Below are positions 16,058 through 25,384 of a stretch of DNA of 57,032 nt, in pieces. The translations under genes and the position numbers were made by a program. The notes under the pieces were generated by a model. It made no database searches. It was not told the DNA's origin and saw only the letters and a program-made list of their open reading frames with translations. This stretch comes from Halobacteriales archaeon QS_5_68_33 (GTDB taxonomy: Archaea > Halobacteriota > Halobacteria > Halobacteriales > Haloarculaceae). Location: assembly GCA_003023785.1 (NCBI GenBank), contig PXRS01000077.1, positions 1 to 57,032 on the forward strand. The letters run 5' to 3'. The stretch's first letter is position 1, and each line of letters starts with the position of its first letter.

Positions 16058-17836
16058 ATGCCCGAGGACCTGAACTGGGCCATCGGCGGAGAGGCGGGCG
16101 ACGGGATCGACTCCACCGGGAAGATCTTCGCCCAGGCGCTGTCGCGCGCCGGTCGCCACGTCTTCACGTCGAAGGACTTCGCGTCGCGGATCCGCGGCGG
16201 CTACACCGCCTACAAGATCCGAACGTCGGTGGACCGCGTCGAGAGCGTCGTCGACAGACTGGACATCCTCATCGCGCTGACCGAGCGGACCATCCACGAG
16301 AACGAGGCGGAACTCCACGAGGGCAGCGTGATCATCTACGACGGCGAGCGGTCGACGATGCAGGACGTCGAGGTACCCGAGGGGACTCACGCCCTGACCG
16401 TCCCGCTCAAGCGCCTCGCCGAGGAGGCAGGCGGCGCCATCATGCGCAACGTCGTCGCGCTGGGCGCGGCCTGCCAGGTGGCGAACTTCCCCATCGAGAA
16501 CCTCGACGAAGCGCTGGCCAAGCGCTTCTCGGGCAAGGGCGAGGCCATCGTCGAGAACAACGAGAAAGCCGCCCGCCTCGGTCAGGAGTACGTCGCCGAG
16601 AACTACGACCTCCCGGTCGACTACGACCTGGAGACCACCGACGAGGACTACGTCCTGCTCAACGGCGACGAGGCCATCGGCATGGGCGCTATCGCCGCCG
16701 GCTGTCGCTTCTACGCCGGCTACCCCATCACGCCCGCGACCGACGTCATGGAGTACCTCACCGGGCGCATCGGGGACTACGGCGGCGCGGTCGTCCAGGC
16801 CGAGGACGAGCTCTCGGCGGTGAACATGGCGCTGGGCGCGGCACGGGCGGGCGCGCGGTCGATGACGGCCACCTCGGGCCCGGGCATCGACCTGATGACC
16901 GAGACGTTCGGCCTCGTCGCGACCACCGAGACCCCCCTCGTCATCTGTGACGTGATGCGCTCGGGACCCTCGACGGGGATGCCCACCAAGCAGGAACAGG
17001 GCGACCTCGACATGCTGCTGTACGGCGGCCACGGCGAGATCCCGCGGTTCGTCGTCGCCCCCACGACGGTCTCGGAGTGTTTCTGGAAGGCCGTCGAGGC
17101 GTTCAACCTCGCCGAGCAGTACCAGACCCCGGTCTTCCTGGTCTCCGACCTCTCGCTCGCCGTGACCGAACAGACGTTCCCGCCCGAGACCTTCGACATG
17201 GACGAGGTCGAGATCGACCGCGGGAAGGTCGTCGACGAGGACGAGGTCGACTCCTGGCTCGACGAGCAGGGCCGCTTCCAGCCCCACTTCCCGACCGCCG
17301 ACGGGGTCAGCCCCCGCGCGTTCCCCGGGACCGCCGACGGCGCCCACATGACCACGGGCCTCGAACACGACGCGCTCGGCCGCCGGACCGAGGAGGAGGA
17401 GGTCCGCGTCGAACAGGTCGACAAGCGCAACCGGAAGGTCGAGACCGCCCGCGAGGAGGAGGAATGGGACTACCGCGAGTTCGGCGACCCCGGGGCCGAC
17501 ACGCTCGTCGTCTCGTGGGGCTCCAACGAGGGCGCGATGCGCGAAGCGCTCGGGTTCCTGGAGGAGCGCGGCCACGACGTGCGGTTCATCTCGGTGCCCT
17601 ACCTCTTCCCGCGGCCGGACCTCTCCGAGGAGGTCGCCGCGGCCGAGGACGTCATCGTCGTCGAGTGTAACGCGACCGGGCAGTTCGCCGACGTGCTCGA
17701 ACACGACGTGCTCGAACGGGTCCAGCGGGTCAACAAGTACACCGGCGTCAGGTACAAGGCGGACGAACTCGCGGCGGAGGTCGCAGCGGCGATCACGGGC
17801 GACGCGGGCGACACACAGGAGGTCGAAGCAAAATGA
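16058..17836 (+). CDS. korA: 2-oxoacid:ferredoxin oxidoreductase, alpha subunit (gamma-alpha fusion)
   Basis: 592 residues. The N-terminal gamma-type domain (about 1-195) opens LNWAIGGEAGDGIDSTGKIFAQAL; the alpha domain follows, with 'FYAGYPITPATDVMEYL' (about 220-240), a central 'AARAGARSMTATSGPGIDLMTE' and a transketolase-like C-terminal domain (about 470-592). This is the haloarchaeal KorA/PorA fusion. It oxidatively decarboxylates a 2-oxoacid, probably 2-oxoglutarate, to the acyl-CoA with ferredoxin as acceptor. It overlaps korB by 4 bases. Pyruvate as substrate cannot be excluded from sequence alone. Confidence 0.9.
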   Translation: MPEDLNWAIGGEAGDGIDSTGKIFAQALSRAGRHVFTSKDFASRIRGGYTAYKIRTSVDRVESVVDRLDILIALTERTIHENEAELHEGSVIIYDGERSTMQDVEVPEGTHALTVPLKRLAEEAGGAIMRNVVALGAACQVANFPIENLDEALAKRFSGKGEAIVENNEKAARLGQEYVAENYDLPVDYDLETTDEDYVLLNGDEAIGMGAIAAGCRFYAGYPITPATDVMEYLTGRIGDYGGAVVQAEDELSAVNMALGAARAGARSMTATSGPGIDLMTETFGLVATTETPLVICDVMRSGPSTGMPTKQEQGDLDMLLYGGHGEIPRFVVAPTTVSECFWKAVEAFNLAEQYQTPVFLVSDLSLAVTEQTFPPETFDMDEVEIDRGKVVDEDEVDSWLDEQGRFQPHFPTADGVSPRAFPGTADGAHMTTGLEHDALGRRTEEEEVRVEQVDKRNRKVETAREEEEWDYREFGDPGADTLVVSWGSNEGAMREALGFLEERGHDVRFISVPYLFPRPDLSEEVAAAEDVIVVECNATGQFADVLEHDVLERVQRVNKYTGVRYKADELAAEVAAAITGDAGDTQEVEAK

Positions 17837-18696
17837 GCTCGGACGTTCGGTTCACGGACTTCAAATCGGACAAGCAACCGACGTGGTGTCCCGGCTGTGG
17901 CGACTTCGGGACGATGAACGGCATGATGAAGGCCCTCGCGGAGACGGGCAACGACCCGGACAACACGTTCGTCGTCGCCGGGATCGGCTGTTCCGGCAAG
18001 ATCGGGACCTACATGCACAGCTACGCGCTCCACGGCGTCCACGGGCGCGCCCTGCCGGTCGGCATCGGCATCAAACTCGCCAATCCCGACCTCGAAGTGA
18101 TGGTCGCCGGCGGCGACGGCGACGGCTTCTCCATCGGCGCCGGCCACTTCGTCCACGCCGTCCGGCGCAACGTCGACATGTCCTACGTCGTCATGGACAA
18201 CCGCATCTACGGGCTGACCAAGGGCCAGTTCTCCCCCACCTCCCGCGAGGACTTCGAGACCGCGACTTCGCCCGACGGCACGGACATGCCCCCGGTCAAC
18301 CCCCTCGCGCTGGCCTACGCCGCCGGCGCGACGTTCATCGCCCAGTCCTTCTCCTCGGACTCCCAGCGCCACACGGAACTCGTCAAGGAAGCCATCGAAC
18401 ACGACGGCTTCGGCTTCGTCAATTGCTACTCGCCGTGTGTGACGTTCAACGACGTCGACACCTACGACTACTTCCGGGACTCGCTGGTCGACCTCGCGGA
18501 GACCGACCACGAATCGACCGACCCCGCCGACGCCAAGGGCAAGATCCTCGAAGGCGACAAGGAGTACATGGGCGTCCTCTACCGGGACGAGGACTCCGTC
18601 CCGTGGAACGAGCGCCAGGGCATCGACGAGGACATGTCCGACATCCCCGACGACGCCCCCGAAGACGCGATGGACCTGGTCCGCGAGTTCTACTAG
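17833..18696 (+). CDS. korB: 2-oxoacid:ferredoxin oxidoreductase, beta subunit
   Basis: 287 residues. It carries the thiamine-diphosphate-binding motif GGDGDGFSIGAGHFVHAVRRN (about 91-111, GDG...N type) and the Cys residues of CPGCGDFG (about 18-25) and IGCSGKI, expected for the 4Fe-4S cluster in this subunit. It pairs with korA (ATGA overlap) to form the active alpha-beta enzyme. A T-rich terminator-like run follows the stop. Confidence 0.92.
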   Translation: MSSDVRFTDFKSDKQPTWCPGCGDFGTMNGMMKALAETGNDPDNTFVVAGIGCSGKIGTYMHSYALHGVHGRALPVGIGIKLANPDLEVMVAGGDGDGFSIGAGHFVHAVRRNVDMSYVVMDNRIYGLTKGQFSPTSREDFETATSPDGTDMPPVNPLALAYAAGATFIAQSFSSDSQRHTELVKEAIEHDGFGFVNCYSPCVTFNDVDTYDYFRDSLVDLAETDHESTDPADAKGKILEGDKEYMGVLYRDEDSVPWNERQGIDEDMSDIPDDAPEDAMDLVREFY

Positions 18697-18700
18697 ACCA

Positions 18701-18752
18701 CCTTTTTCCGCGCGGGGTTTCCTCGCTCACTGCGTTCGCTGCGGGAACCCCG
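18701..18752 (+). terminator. Possible korB terminator and hairpin
   Basis: Directly after the korB stop, a cctttttcc run (archaeal terminators are mainly oligo-T) is followed by an inverted repeat, gcggggtttcc / gggaaccccgc, with loop tcgctcactgcgttcgctgc. The loop motif tcactgcgttcg recurs at 18783-18794, a small repeat common in haloarchaeal spacers. The remaining spacer to 18946 shows a second hairpin (caccccgaaca...tgttggggtg, near 18888-18912) and no gene. Confidence 0.5.
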
Positions 18753-18946
18753 CACGCAAAAACGTGGGCGAAAAAGCGGGACCTCACTGCGTTCGGTCCC
18801 GTGAACCGCGCCTCGCTCCGCTCGGCGCGGATGCTCTCTTCTGATCCCGCTCATTCCCCGGATCCTGTCACGATAGTGCTCGTCCACACCCCGAACAAAA
18901 CCTGTTGGGGTGGGTGAAAATGAGGGGGTATTCCTAACCCTGCTGC

Positions 18947-20317
18947 ATGAACGTTTTCTGGCACCGTCGGGACCTCCGACTGCGGGACAACCGCGGGCTG
19001 GCGATGGCCGCCCGCGACGGCGAGGTGCTCCCGGTCTTCGTCGTCGAGGAGGAACTTCTCCGGCGGATCGGCGACCGTCAGCGCGCCTTCTTCATCGCCG
19101 GCCTCCACGAACTCCGGGAAGCCTATCGCGAGCGCGGCGCCGACCTCCTGGTCTGCGAGGGCGACCCCGCGCTCGCGCTGGCCGACGTCCGCGAACGCTA
19201 CGACGTCGACGCCGTCTACTACACCACCCACTACAGGCCCGCGCGGTGCAACCGCGAGCGCCGCGTCGAGCGGCGCTTCCCGACGGTCGCCGCCGTCGAC
19301 CTCACACTCGTCGACCCGACCGACCTCGCCCCCGCCTATCCCTCCCACAGCGAGTTCTACGACGACTGGACGGCCGGGCCGAAACCGGACCCCGCCCCCG
19401 CGCCGGACCCCGACAGGCTGGTCGACCCCGACGAGGACCGCGACCTGCCCGCGCTCGAGGCGGAGTTCGAACTCCCCGCGGCGGGGTACGAGGCCGCCCG
19501 CCGCCGGTACGACCGGTTCCTGGGCGACGGCATCGAGACGTACGCGGAGACGCGCGACGACCTCTCGGCGGCGGTCGACCGCCCCGTCGGTGCTGTCTCG
19601 CGCATGTCCCCGTACATCGCGGCCGGGATGATCGGGATCCGCGAGGTGTGGGCCGACGCCACCGACCGCCACGAGCGCGTCGCCGGCGCCGCCCGCCGCA
19701 ACGTCGAGAAGTTCCGCTACGAGCTCTCCTGGCGCGAGGCCAACTACCACCTGCTGGCCCACGACCCGGACCTCCTCTCGAAGAACCACAAGGAGTTCCC
19801 CAACACCATCGCCTGGCGCAACGACGACGCCGACTTCGCCGCCTGGAAACGCGGCGAGACGGGCTACCCGCTCGTCGACGCCGGCATGCGCCAACTGGAG
19901 CGGGAGGGCTACATCCACAACCGGCCGCGACAGGTCGTCGCCTCCTTTCTGACGAAGCACCTGCTGGTCGACTGGCAGAGGGGCGCCCGTCACTTCGAAG
20001 CGGAACTCCTCGACCACGACCCGGCGACGAACTACGGCAACTGGCAGTGGGTCGCCTCGACGGGGACCGACACCGTCGACGTCCGCATCTTCGACCCCGT
20101 CGCACAGACGGCCAAGTACGACCCCGACGCCGACTACGTCCGCGAGTACGTCCCCGCGTTGCGCGAGGTGCCCGCCGGGAAGATACTCGAGTGGCCGACC
20201 CTCGACCGGGCGGAACGCCAGCGACTCGCGCCCGACTACCCCGGCCCCATCGTCGACAGGGACGCCGCCTACGAGCGCGCCCAGCGAGTCTTCGAGTCGG
20301 CGCTGGGCAAACGCTGA
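18947..20317 (+). CDS. phr: Deoxyribodipyrimidine photolyase (CPD class I)
   Basis: 456 residues, normal for the family. The N-terminal alpha/beta domain (MNVFWHRRDLRLRDNRGL) can bind an antenna chromophore; the C-terminal helical FAD domain includes 'FRYELSWREANYHLLA', 'GYPLVDAGMRQLEREGYIHNRPR' and the diagnostic NYGNWQWVASTGTD. It uses light to reverse UV-induced cyclobutane pyrimidine dimers, important for surface-brine archaea. The stop codon TGA (20315-20317) is also the left direct repeat of element B3. Confidence 0.95.
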   Translation: MNVFWHRRDLRLRDNRGLAMAARDGEVLPVFVVEEELLRRIGDRQRAFFIAGLHELREAYRERGADLLVCEGDPALALADVRERYDVDAVYYTTHYRPARCNRERRVERRFPTVAAVDLTLVDPTDLAPAYPSHSEFYDDWTAGPKPDPAPAPDPDRLVDPDEDRDLPALEAEFELPAAGYEAARRRYDRFLGDGIETYAETRDDLSAAVDRPVGAVSRMSPYIAAGMIGIREVWADATDRHERVAGAARRNVEKFRYELSWREANYHLLAHDPDLLSKNHKEFPNTIAWRNDDADFAAWKRGETGYPLVDAGMRQLEREGYIHNRPRQVVASFLTKHLLVDWQRGARHFEAELLDHDPATNYGNWQWVASTGTDTVDVRIFDPVAQTAKYDPDADYVREYVPALREVPAGKILEWPTLDRAERQRLAPDYPGPIVDRDAAYERAQRVFESALGKR

Positions 20318-20392
20318 TACGGTCGGTCGTACCGATTTACCGGTATTTCGCCGACCGGTTCGACGGAATCCGGAACTGACAACCGACCGTAT
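20317..20392 (+). mobile_element. Palindromic element B3
   Basis: 76 bp with arms atacggtcggtcgt / acaaccgaccgtat and an interior running accgatttaccggtatttcg ... cgacggaatccggaactg, the reference forward orientation of B. The direct repeat TGA lies at 20315-20317 (the phr stop codon) and 20392-20394. It is a complete copy without insertion. Confidence 0.88.
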
Positions 20393-20495
20393 GACGCTGG
20401 TCCGGCGGGGCCGCCGCGACCTGTCGACCACCCGGCCGCTCGGCCGGCGCGGGAGTCTCGCGTGATTTATACCGGGACCGGGAAAACGGGGGCGT

Positions 20496-21344
20496 GTGCA
20501 GGTCGGCGACACCGCCCGCGGTCTGGTCGAACTCACCCGCCCAGCCAACGCCGTCGCCGCGGGGGTGCTGGCCGTCGTCGGCGGCGTCGTCGCCCTCGAC
20601 GCGTCCTCGGGCGGTGACGCCGTGGCCATCCTCGCGGCGAGCGCCACGACGGCGCTCGCGACCGGCGGCGGGATGGCCATCAACGACTACTTCGACCGGG
20701 AGATAGACCGGACGAACGACCCCGACCGGCCGATCCCGCGCGGGGCCGTCGCGCCCCGGACAGCCCTCGCGTTCAGCGCGCTCCTCTTCCTGGGGGCGGC
20801 CGCGCTGGCGCTGACGCTGCCGGCCCTGGCCATCGCCATCGCCGCCGTGAACCTCGCCGCGCTGGTCGCGTACACGGAACTGTTCAAGGGCCTCCCCGGC
20901 GTGGGCAACGCCCTCGTCGCCTATCTCGTCGGGAGCGCCTTCCTCTTCGGCGGGGCGGCGGTCGGCAACGCCGAGGCGTCGGCCGTGCTGGCGGTCCTCG
21001 CGGCGCTGTCGACGTTCTCCCGCGAGGTCATCAAGGACGTCGAGGACGTCGCGGGCGACCGGAGAGAAGGACTGCGGACCCTCCCCATCGCCGTCGGCGA
21101 GCGCCGCGCGCTGTGGGTGGCGACGGTGTCGCTGGCCGTCGCCATCGTCGCGAGTCCCGTCCCCTACCTGCTGGGGACGTTCGGCGTCACGTACCTGATC
21201 GTGGTCCTGCCGGCGGACGCGGTGATGTGCTACGCGGCCTACCGGAGTTTCGGGGACGCCACCGCCGGCCAGTCGCTGCTGAAGTACGGGACGTTTATCG
21301 CGACGGTGGCGTTCCTCGCCGGCCGGGCGACGCTTCTGGCGTGA
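20496..21344 (+). CDS. DGGGP synthase-like UbiA prenyltransferase
   Basis: 282 residues from GTG with seven to nine hydrophobic helices. Both Asp-rich magnesium-binding motifs of UbiA enzymes are present: NDYFDREIDRTNDPDRPIP (about 66-84) and DVEDVAGDRREG (about 183-194). The sequence fits (S)-2,3-di-O-geranylgeranylglyceryl phosphate synthase, which adds the second C20 chain in archaeal lipid synthesis. A geranylgeranyl reductase follows on the same strand, which supports that role. Menaquinone-type prenyltransferases are the alternative. Confidence 0.85.
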   Translation: MQVGDTARGLVELTRPANAVAAGVLAVVGGVVALDASSGGDAVAILAASATTALATGGGMAINDYFDREIDRTNDPDRPIPRGAVAPRTALAFSALLFLGAAALALTLPALAIAIAAVNLAALVAYTELFKGLPGVGNALVAYLVGSAFLFGGAAVGNAEASAVLAVLAALSTFSREVIKDVEDVAGDRREGLRTLPIAVGERRALWVATVSLAVAIVASPVPYLLGTFGVTYLIVVLPADAVMCYAAYRSFGDATAGQSLLKYGTFIATVAFLAGRATLLA

Positions 21345-21461
21345 GCGGGGCGCAACCGGAACGGGACAGACCGGGACCCGACCCGGTGCCGGCGGTCGAA
21401 CCAGTCGGGAAGGTTCGGCACGTTCAGCAACACTCATTACGATCACGCCGGAGTAACGTGT

Positions 21462-22694
21462 ATGGGCGACCACTACGACGTGGTGATAGCGGGGGCTGGA
21501 CCCGCCGGCGCCCAGTGTGCGCGGGACCTGGCGGCACGCGACTACGACGTCGTCGTCCTCGAGACGGAGAACGAGGACGAGTTCCCGCGCCAGTCGAACA
21601 AGTCGACCGCCGGCACGTTCCCCTCCATGATGGCGTCGTTCGCCGTCCCGGACGACGTCGTGATGAACTTCACCGACAGCGTCGTCCTCGAGTCGCCGTC
21701 GAACTCGTTCACCCGCGAGCAGTCGGGCGCGGTGCTGGAGTTCGCCGACTTCAAGCGGTTCCTGGTGCGCGACGGGCGCGAACGCGGCGCGGAGTACCGG
21801 TTCGACGCCCGGGTCTCGGGCCCGGTCGTCGAGAACGGGCGCGCGGTCGGCGCCCGCTACAACGGCGACGAGGAGGTTTACGGCGATGTCGTGGTCGACG
21901 CGACGGGGCCGTCGGCGCCGCTGGCGAAGGAACTCGGCGTCAGCGACCTGGAGCGCGAGCGCCAGGCCATCGGCGTCGAGTGGGAGTTCGACGGCGTCGC
22001 GGTCGACCACCCGGACTACCCGGACCTGACCGACGCGATGATGCTCCGCCTGGACCACGACCTGGCCCCCGGCGGCTACTCGTGGATCTTCCACACCGGG
22101 GGCGACACCGCGAAGGTGGGACTGTGCTACATCCAGAACGAGTCCCACAGGCAGTACGCGGCCGATGGAATGGGGATCGACGACTATCTCGAACACTGGC
22201 TGGAGACCGACCCTCGGTTCACCGACGCCGAGCGCATCGAGGGCAAGAACGCCCACCGCGGGTCGGCACACATCCAGCCGCCGGAGGAGCTGAGTGCGCC
22301 GGGCTTCGTGGCCATCGGCGACACCGTCCCGACCATCGACCCGCTGTGGGGCGAGGGGATCCACAAGGGGATGAAGTCGGCCAGGGCCGCGGCCGCCACG
22401 GCCGACGCCTGTCTCACCGGGACGAAGGACGTCTCCGGCGAGGCGATGTCGGTCTACGACAGGCTCTGGCACTCGGAGGTCGCGCCCAACGCCGGGACGC
22501 GCCTGCTGCTGACCGAACTCCTGTATCTGGCGCCCAACGACCGCTACGACCGGCTGATGGCGGACCTGCGGTCGGCCGACGGCGACACGCTCACCGAGGT
22601 CAACGGCGGCAACAGGCTCGCCGTGCGGAAGCTGCTCCACCTCTCGGACCTCCCGCTCCTGGCGCGGTTCGCCCGCAAGCGGTTCGGCGGGTGA
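21462..22694 (+). CDS. Geranylgeranyl reductase family flavoprotein
   Basis: 410 residues. It has an N-terminal FAD-binding Rossmann motif (DVVIAGAGPAGAQCARDLA), a central 'DATGPSAPLAKELGV' and a C-terminal FAD segment 'GFVAIGDTVPTIDPLWGEGIHKGM', with a PYxG-like lipid pocket not clearly seen. It belongs to the family that saturates the geranylgeranyl chains of archaeal lipids, or side chains of menaquinone. Being just after the UbiA-type enzyme favours the lipid role. Membrane-associated, with no transmembrane helix. Confidence 0.85.
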   Translation: MGDHYDVVIAGAGPAGAQCARDLAARDYDVVVLETENEDEFPRQSNKSTAGTFPSMMASFAVPDDVVMNFTDSVVLESPSNSFTREQSGAVLEFADFKRFLVRDGRERGAEYRFDARVSGPVVENGRAVGARYNGDEEVYGDVVVDATGPSAPLAKELGVSDLERERQAIGVEWEFDGVAVDHPDYPDLTDAMMLRLDHDLAPGGYSWIFHTGGDTAKVGLCYIQNESHRQYAADGMGIDDYLEHWLETDPRFTDAERIEGKNAHRGSAHIQPPEELSAPGFVAIGDTVPTIDPLWGEGIHKGMKSARAAAATADACLTGTKDVSGEAMSVYDRLWHSEVAPNAGTRLLLTELLYLAPNDRYDRLMADLRSADGDTLTEVNGGNRLAVRKLLHLSDLPLLARFARKRFGG

Positions 22695-22808
22695 CCGGCG
22701 GGGACCGACGGCCCGGAACGCGGGGCCGAAAGCGACCCGAGCCGTCGACCGCGCACCGACTGTCGGGTTCCCGACAATCTTTTAGTGTCGCCGGTCGCCA
22801 CACCGGAT

Positions 22809-24482
22809 ATGACACGGGACTACAGCAGGCGCGAGTTCGTCGCAGGCTGTGGCTGCGCGGGGGCCGCCGCCCTCACGGGCGGCACCGCGGTGGCGGCCGC
22901 GACCGGACAGGACGACGCGCCGCCGACGCGCTGGAACCGGGCCTACCAGGGGGAAGGCAACGCGGTGACCAACGCGGCGGTCCCGGCGGTCGACGACGAC
23001 GGGTTCGTCTTCGTCGGCGCCAGAGAGCCCGACAGCGGTGATAACGACCGCGTCGCCTGGCTCTACAAGGTCGACGCGACCGGCGAACTCGTCCGGGAGG
23101 AAACCTACAGCCGGCAGTCGACGACGGTGGCAAACGACCTGGTCGCCACCCGCGACGGCTACGTGCTGGCGGGGAACACCAGCGGCGGTCCCGACGGCGG
23201 CCGGGACGGGTTCGCGGTCGGCGTCGACGCCGAGGGGGCGTCCCGGTGGCAGCAGTCGTTCTGGTTCGCGCCCGAAAGCGAGGACGCGGTCAACGCCATC
23301 GTCCAGCGGCCGGACGACGGGTTCGTCTGCGCTGGCAGGACCGCCCGGTTCGAGGACGGCTGGGTCCAGCGGCTCGACAGCGACGGTGGCGTCGGACGGG
23401 AGGACACCTACAGCGGCGGCGACGGGAGCACGCTGTACGGGGTGGCGAACCATCCCGACGGCGGCTACTTCCTCGCCGGGGCAGGGTCGAGCAACACCGA
23501 GGACCTCCAGGGGTGGATCCTCCACGTCGACGACGACGGCAGCCAGGTGTGGTCCTCCTCGCAGTTCTACCGGCAGCGCAGCGACAGCGCGACCAACCCG
23601 TACAACGACTACAACGCCTTCTACGACGTCGCCCGGGCCGACCAGGGGTTCGTCCTCGTCGGCGCGACGGCGTTCGACCCCGCCAGCGGCCAGCGCGAGG
23701 GCTGGGTCATGGAGGTCAACAACACCGGCGTGCGCCAGTGGGCCGACCGGCTGGGAACCGACCGGTACACGGAACTGCACGGCATCGCGTCCACCGGCAT
23801 CAAGCACTTCGTCGTCGGCGAGACGGCGACCAACAGCACCGGGGTCGAGGCCCGTGGATTCGCCGGGATGTACGACCTGGTGGGTAACCGACAGTGGTCG
23901 GCACCATACTCGGGCGACACGGCCGGCGGGTTCAGGGGAGCGGCCCTCGACGACAACGAGGGCCTCGTCTGTGTCGGACGGACGGCGTCGACGGCCTCGG
24001 CCGACGCCGACGGCTGGAGCGTCAAGGTCGGCGGTGAGGCGGTCGAGACGCCGACGCCCACCCCCTCGCCGACCCCGACGCCCTCGCCCACGCCCTCACC
24101 GGCGCCGTCGTCCCCGACGCCCGGCACGCCGGAGACGTCCCCGACGACGGCGTCGCTGACACCGACGCGGACGCCCACTGCCACGCCGACGGCGACGCCC
24201 GATACGGTCACGACGGACGCCGACGAGGGAGGCGGGCTCCCGCTCGCGACGTTCGGCGTCGGGTTCGTCATCGTTGCCCTCGGCGCCGGCGGGTACCTCT
24301 ACTACCGGTTCGTCCACGGCGACGACGAGGGCGGTGACGGCGACGGAACGGTCGCCGGTCCCGGTCCGGGCACCGGCGGGTCGTTGATCCGCGGGTCGCC
24401 CTCGGCGGCCTCGCGGACGGCCTCGTCGGCAACGAGCGCGGCGTCCGCCGGCGCGAGTTCGCTCAAAACCTTTCGCCGCTGA
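22809..24482 (+). CDS. Tat-exported beta-propeller-like surface protein
   Basis: 557 residues. The N-terminus has a twin-arginine signal (SRREFV, about 6-11) followed by a hydrophobic stretch ending near TAVAAA. Residues about 40-405 hold repeated units of about 50 residues with the pattern 'DDGFVFVGA', 'DGYVLAGNT', 'DGGYFLAGAGSS', 'GFVLVGAT', which suggests a beta-propeller. A Thr/Pro/Ser linker (TPTPSPTPTPSPTPSPAP, about 420-470) and a transmembrane helix (about 480-502) anchor it at the cell surface, with a flexible cytoplasmic tail. Ligand unknown. Confidence 0.75.
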   Translation: MTRDYSRREFVAGCGCAGAAALTGGTAVAAATGQDDAPPTRWNRAYQGEGNAVTNAAVPAVDDDGFVFVGAREPDSGDNDRVAWLYKVDATGELVREETYSRQSTTVANDLVATRDGYVLAGNTSGGPDGGRDGFAVGVDAEGASRWQQSFWFAPESEDAVNAIVQRPDDGFVCAGRTARFEDGWVQRLDSDGGVGREDTYSGGDGSTLYGVANHPDGGYFLAGAGSSNTEDLQGWILHVDDDGSQVWSSSQFYRQRSDSATNPYNDYNAFYDVARADQGFVLVGATAFDPASGQREGWVMEVNNTGVRQWADRLGTDRYTELHGIASTGIKHFVVGETATNSTGVEARGFAGMYDLVGNRQWSAPYSGDTAGGFRGAALDDNEGLVCVGRTASTASADADGWSVKVGGEAVETPTPTPSPTPTPSPTPSPAPSSPTPGTPETSPTTASLTPTRTPTATPTATPDTVTTDADEGGGLPLATFGVGFVIVALGAGGYLYYRFVHGDDEGGDGDGTVAGPGPGTGGSLIRGSPSAASRTASSATSAASAGASSLKTFRR

Positions 24483-24534
24483 TAGTCCGTCCCCGGAAAG
24501 AAAGCTTATTCCCGGTCGTGGCAAACCCGTATCC

Positions 24535-25290
24535 ATGGCCGCCGGGAACCAGAGTATCGTCGACGCGGTCCGCGTCGACCTCCGGAAGTTCCACGAGACG
24601 TGGATGGAGTTGGTCTTCCCGCGCCAGCGGGGGTCACAGCACTCGGTGCTGGGCAAATGGCAGCCCGAAACCCCCCGCGAGAAAGTCACGTACAACGGCT
24701 GGTCTGCCATCGGCGTCCTCGTCGTGGGGGTACTGTATCCGCTGGCGCTGGCGGGCGTGATCGTCCGCTTTCACGCCCGCAGGATCGAGTTCTCCATCGA
24801 GCGTATCGGCGCCATCGGCGTCTTCCTGTTCGCGGTCCTGTTCTGGGGCGGGCTGGCCGCGCTGGTCCACTTCCAGCTCGATTTCCCCGCCGACGAGGCC
24901 AACGCCATCGTCGCCGCGAGCGTCGTCGCCATCCTCGCGACCGGCCTCGCGCTGGTATTCCGCGCGGTCGACGGCCGCCCGGTCACGGTGCTTTTCTCGT
25001 ACCCGCTCGGGATGACGGCCATCTTCCTGCCGCCGGTCGTCGCGGCGCTGCTCTCGGACCAGCTGGCGCAGTTCTCCATCGCCTACAGCGAACGGATCGC
25101 CGTCCTCATCCAGGATGACGTCCTCGCCAGGGTCGGCCTCGAGGACTACTTCGTCAGGAACTTCGACCGCGATGGCGGCGCCTACGTCATCATGTGGGTG
25201 GTCATCTCCGTCCCGCTCGGCTGGCTGCTCGGGATCATGGTGACGCTGGCCGACTTCCTCCGTCCGAAAGAAGCTGACGGCGAGGAGTGA
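24535..25290 (+). CDS. Hypothetical multi-pass membrane protein
   Basis: 251 residues. A soluble N-terminal part (about 1-55) is followed by about five hydrophobic segments: 58-80, 92-115, 125-140, 150-175 and 222-245. The family is not recognised; it resembles uncharacterised haloarchaeal membrane proteins. A TATA-like 'aaagcttattcc' lies about 30 bases upstream. Its stop codon TGA (25288-25290) is the left direct repeat of element A2. Confidence 0.7.
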   Translation: MAAGNQSIVDAVRVDLRKFHETWMELVFPRQRGSQHSVLGKWQPETPREKVTYNGWSAIGVLVVGVLYPLALAGVIVRFHARRIEFSIERIGAIGVFLFAVLFWGGLAALVHFQLDFPADEANAIVAASVVAILATGLALVFRAVDGRPVTVLFSYPLGMTAIFLPPVVAALLSDQLAQFSIAYSERIAVLIQDDVLARVGLEDYFVRNFDRDGGAYVIMWVVISVPLGWLLGIMVTLADFLRPKEADGEE

Positions 25291-25369
25291 TACTGCCGGC
25301 TGTAAGTCTGTCAAGAATTTCGCCGCCCCGGGGCAGCGAATATCTTCACGAAGTTACAGCCGGTAGTAT
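25290..25369 (+). mobile_element. Palindromic element A2
   Basis: 80 bp, arms atactgccggctgtaa / ttacagccggtagtat (one mismatch). It matches A1 at nearly every position, differing mainly at gggcagcg for gggcggcg and ggtagtat for ggcagtat. The direct repeat TGA lies at 25288-25290 (stop codon of the preceding gene) and 25369-25371. Confidence 0.87.
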
Positions 25370-25370
25370 G

Positions 25371-25384
25371 ACAACCGACCGCAT
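25371..25384 (+). repeat. B-element right-arm fragment next to A2
   Basis: acaaccgaccgcat is one B arm (one mismatch) directly after element A2, without a partner arm to the left. The following TCA (25384-25386) is the stop codon of the minus-strand gene, as at other B right ends. It is probably the remains of a B copy whose other part was lost when or after A2 arrived. Confidence 0.7.

Noticed and set aside
20337-22640. A 767-codon antisense frame over UbiA and GGR
   Set aside because: Low-complexity composition, overlapping two well-supported genes and element B3.
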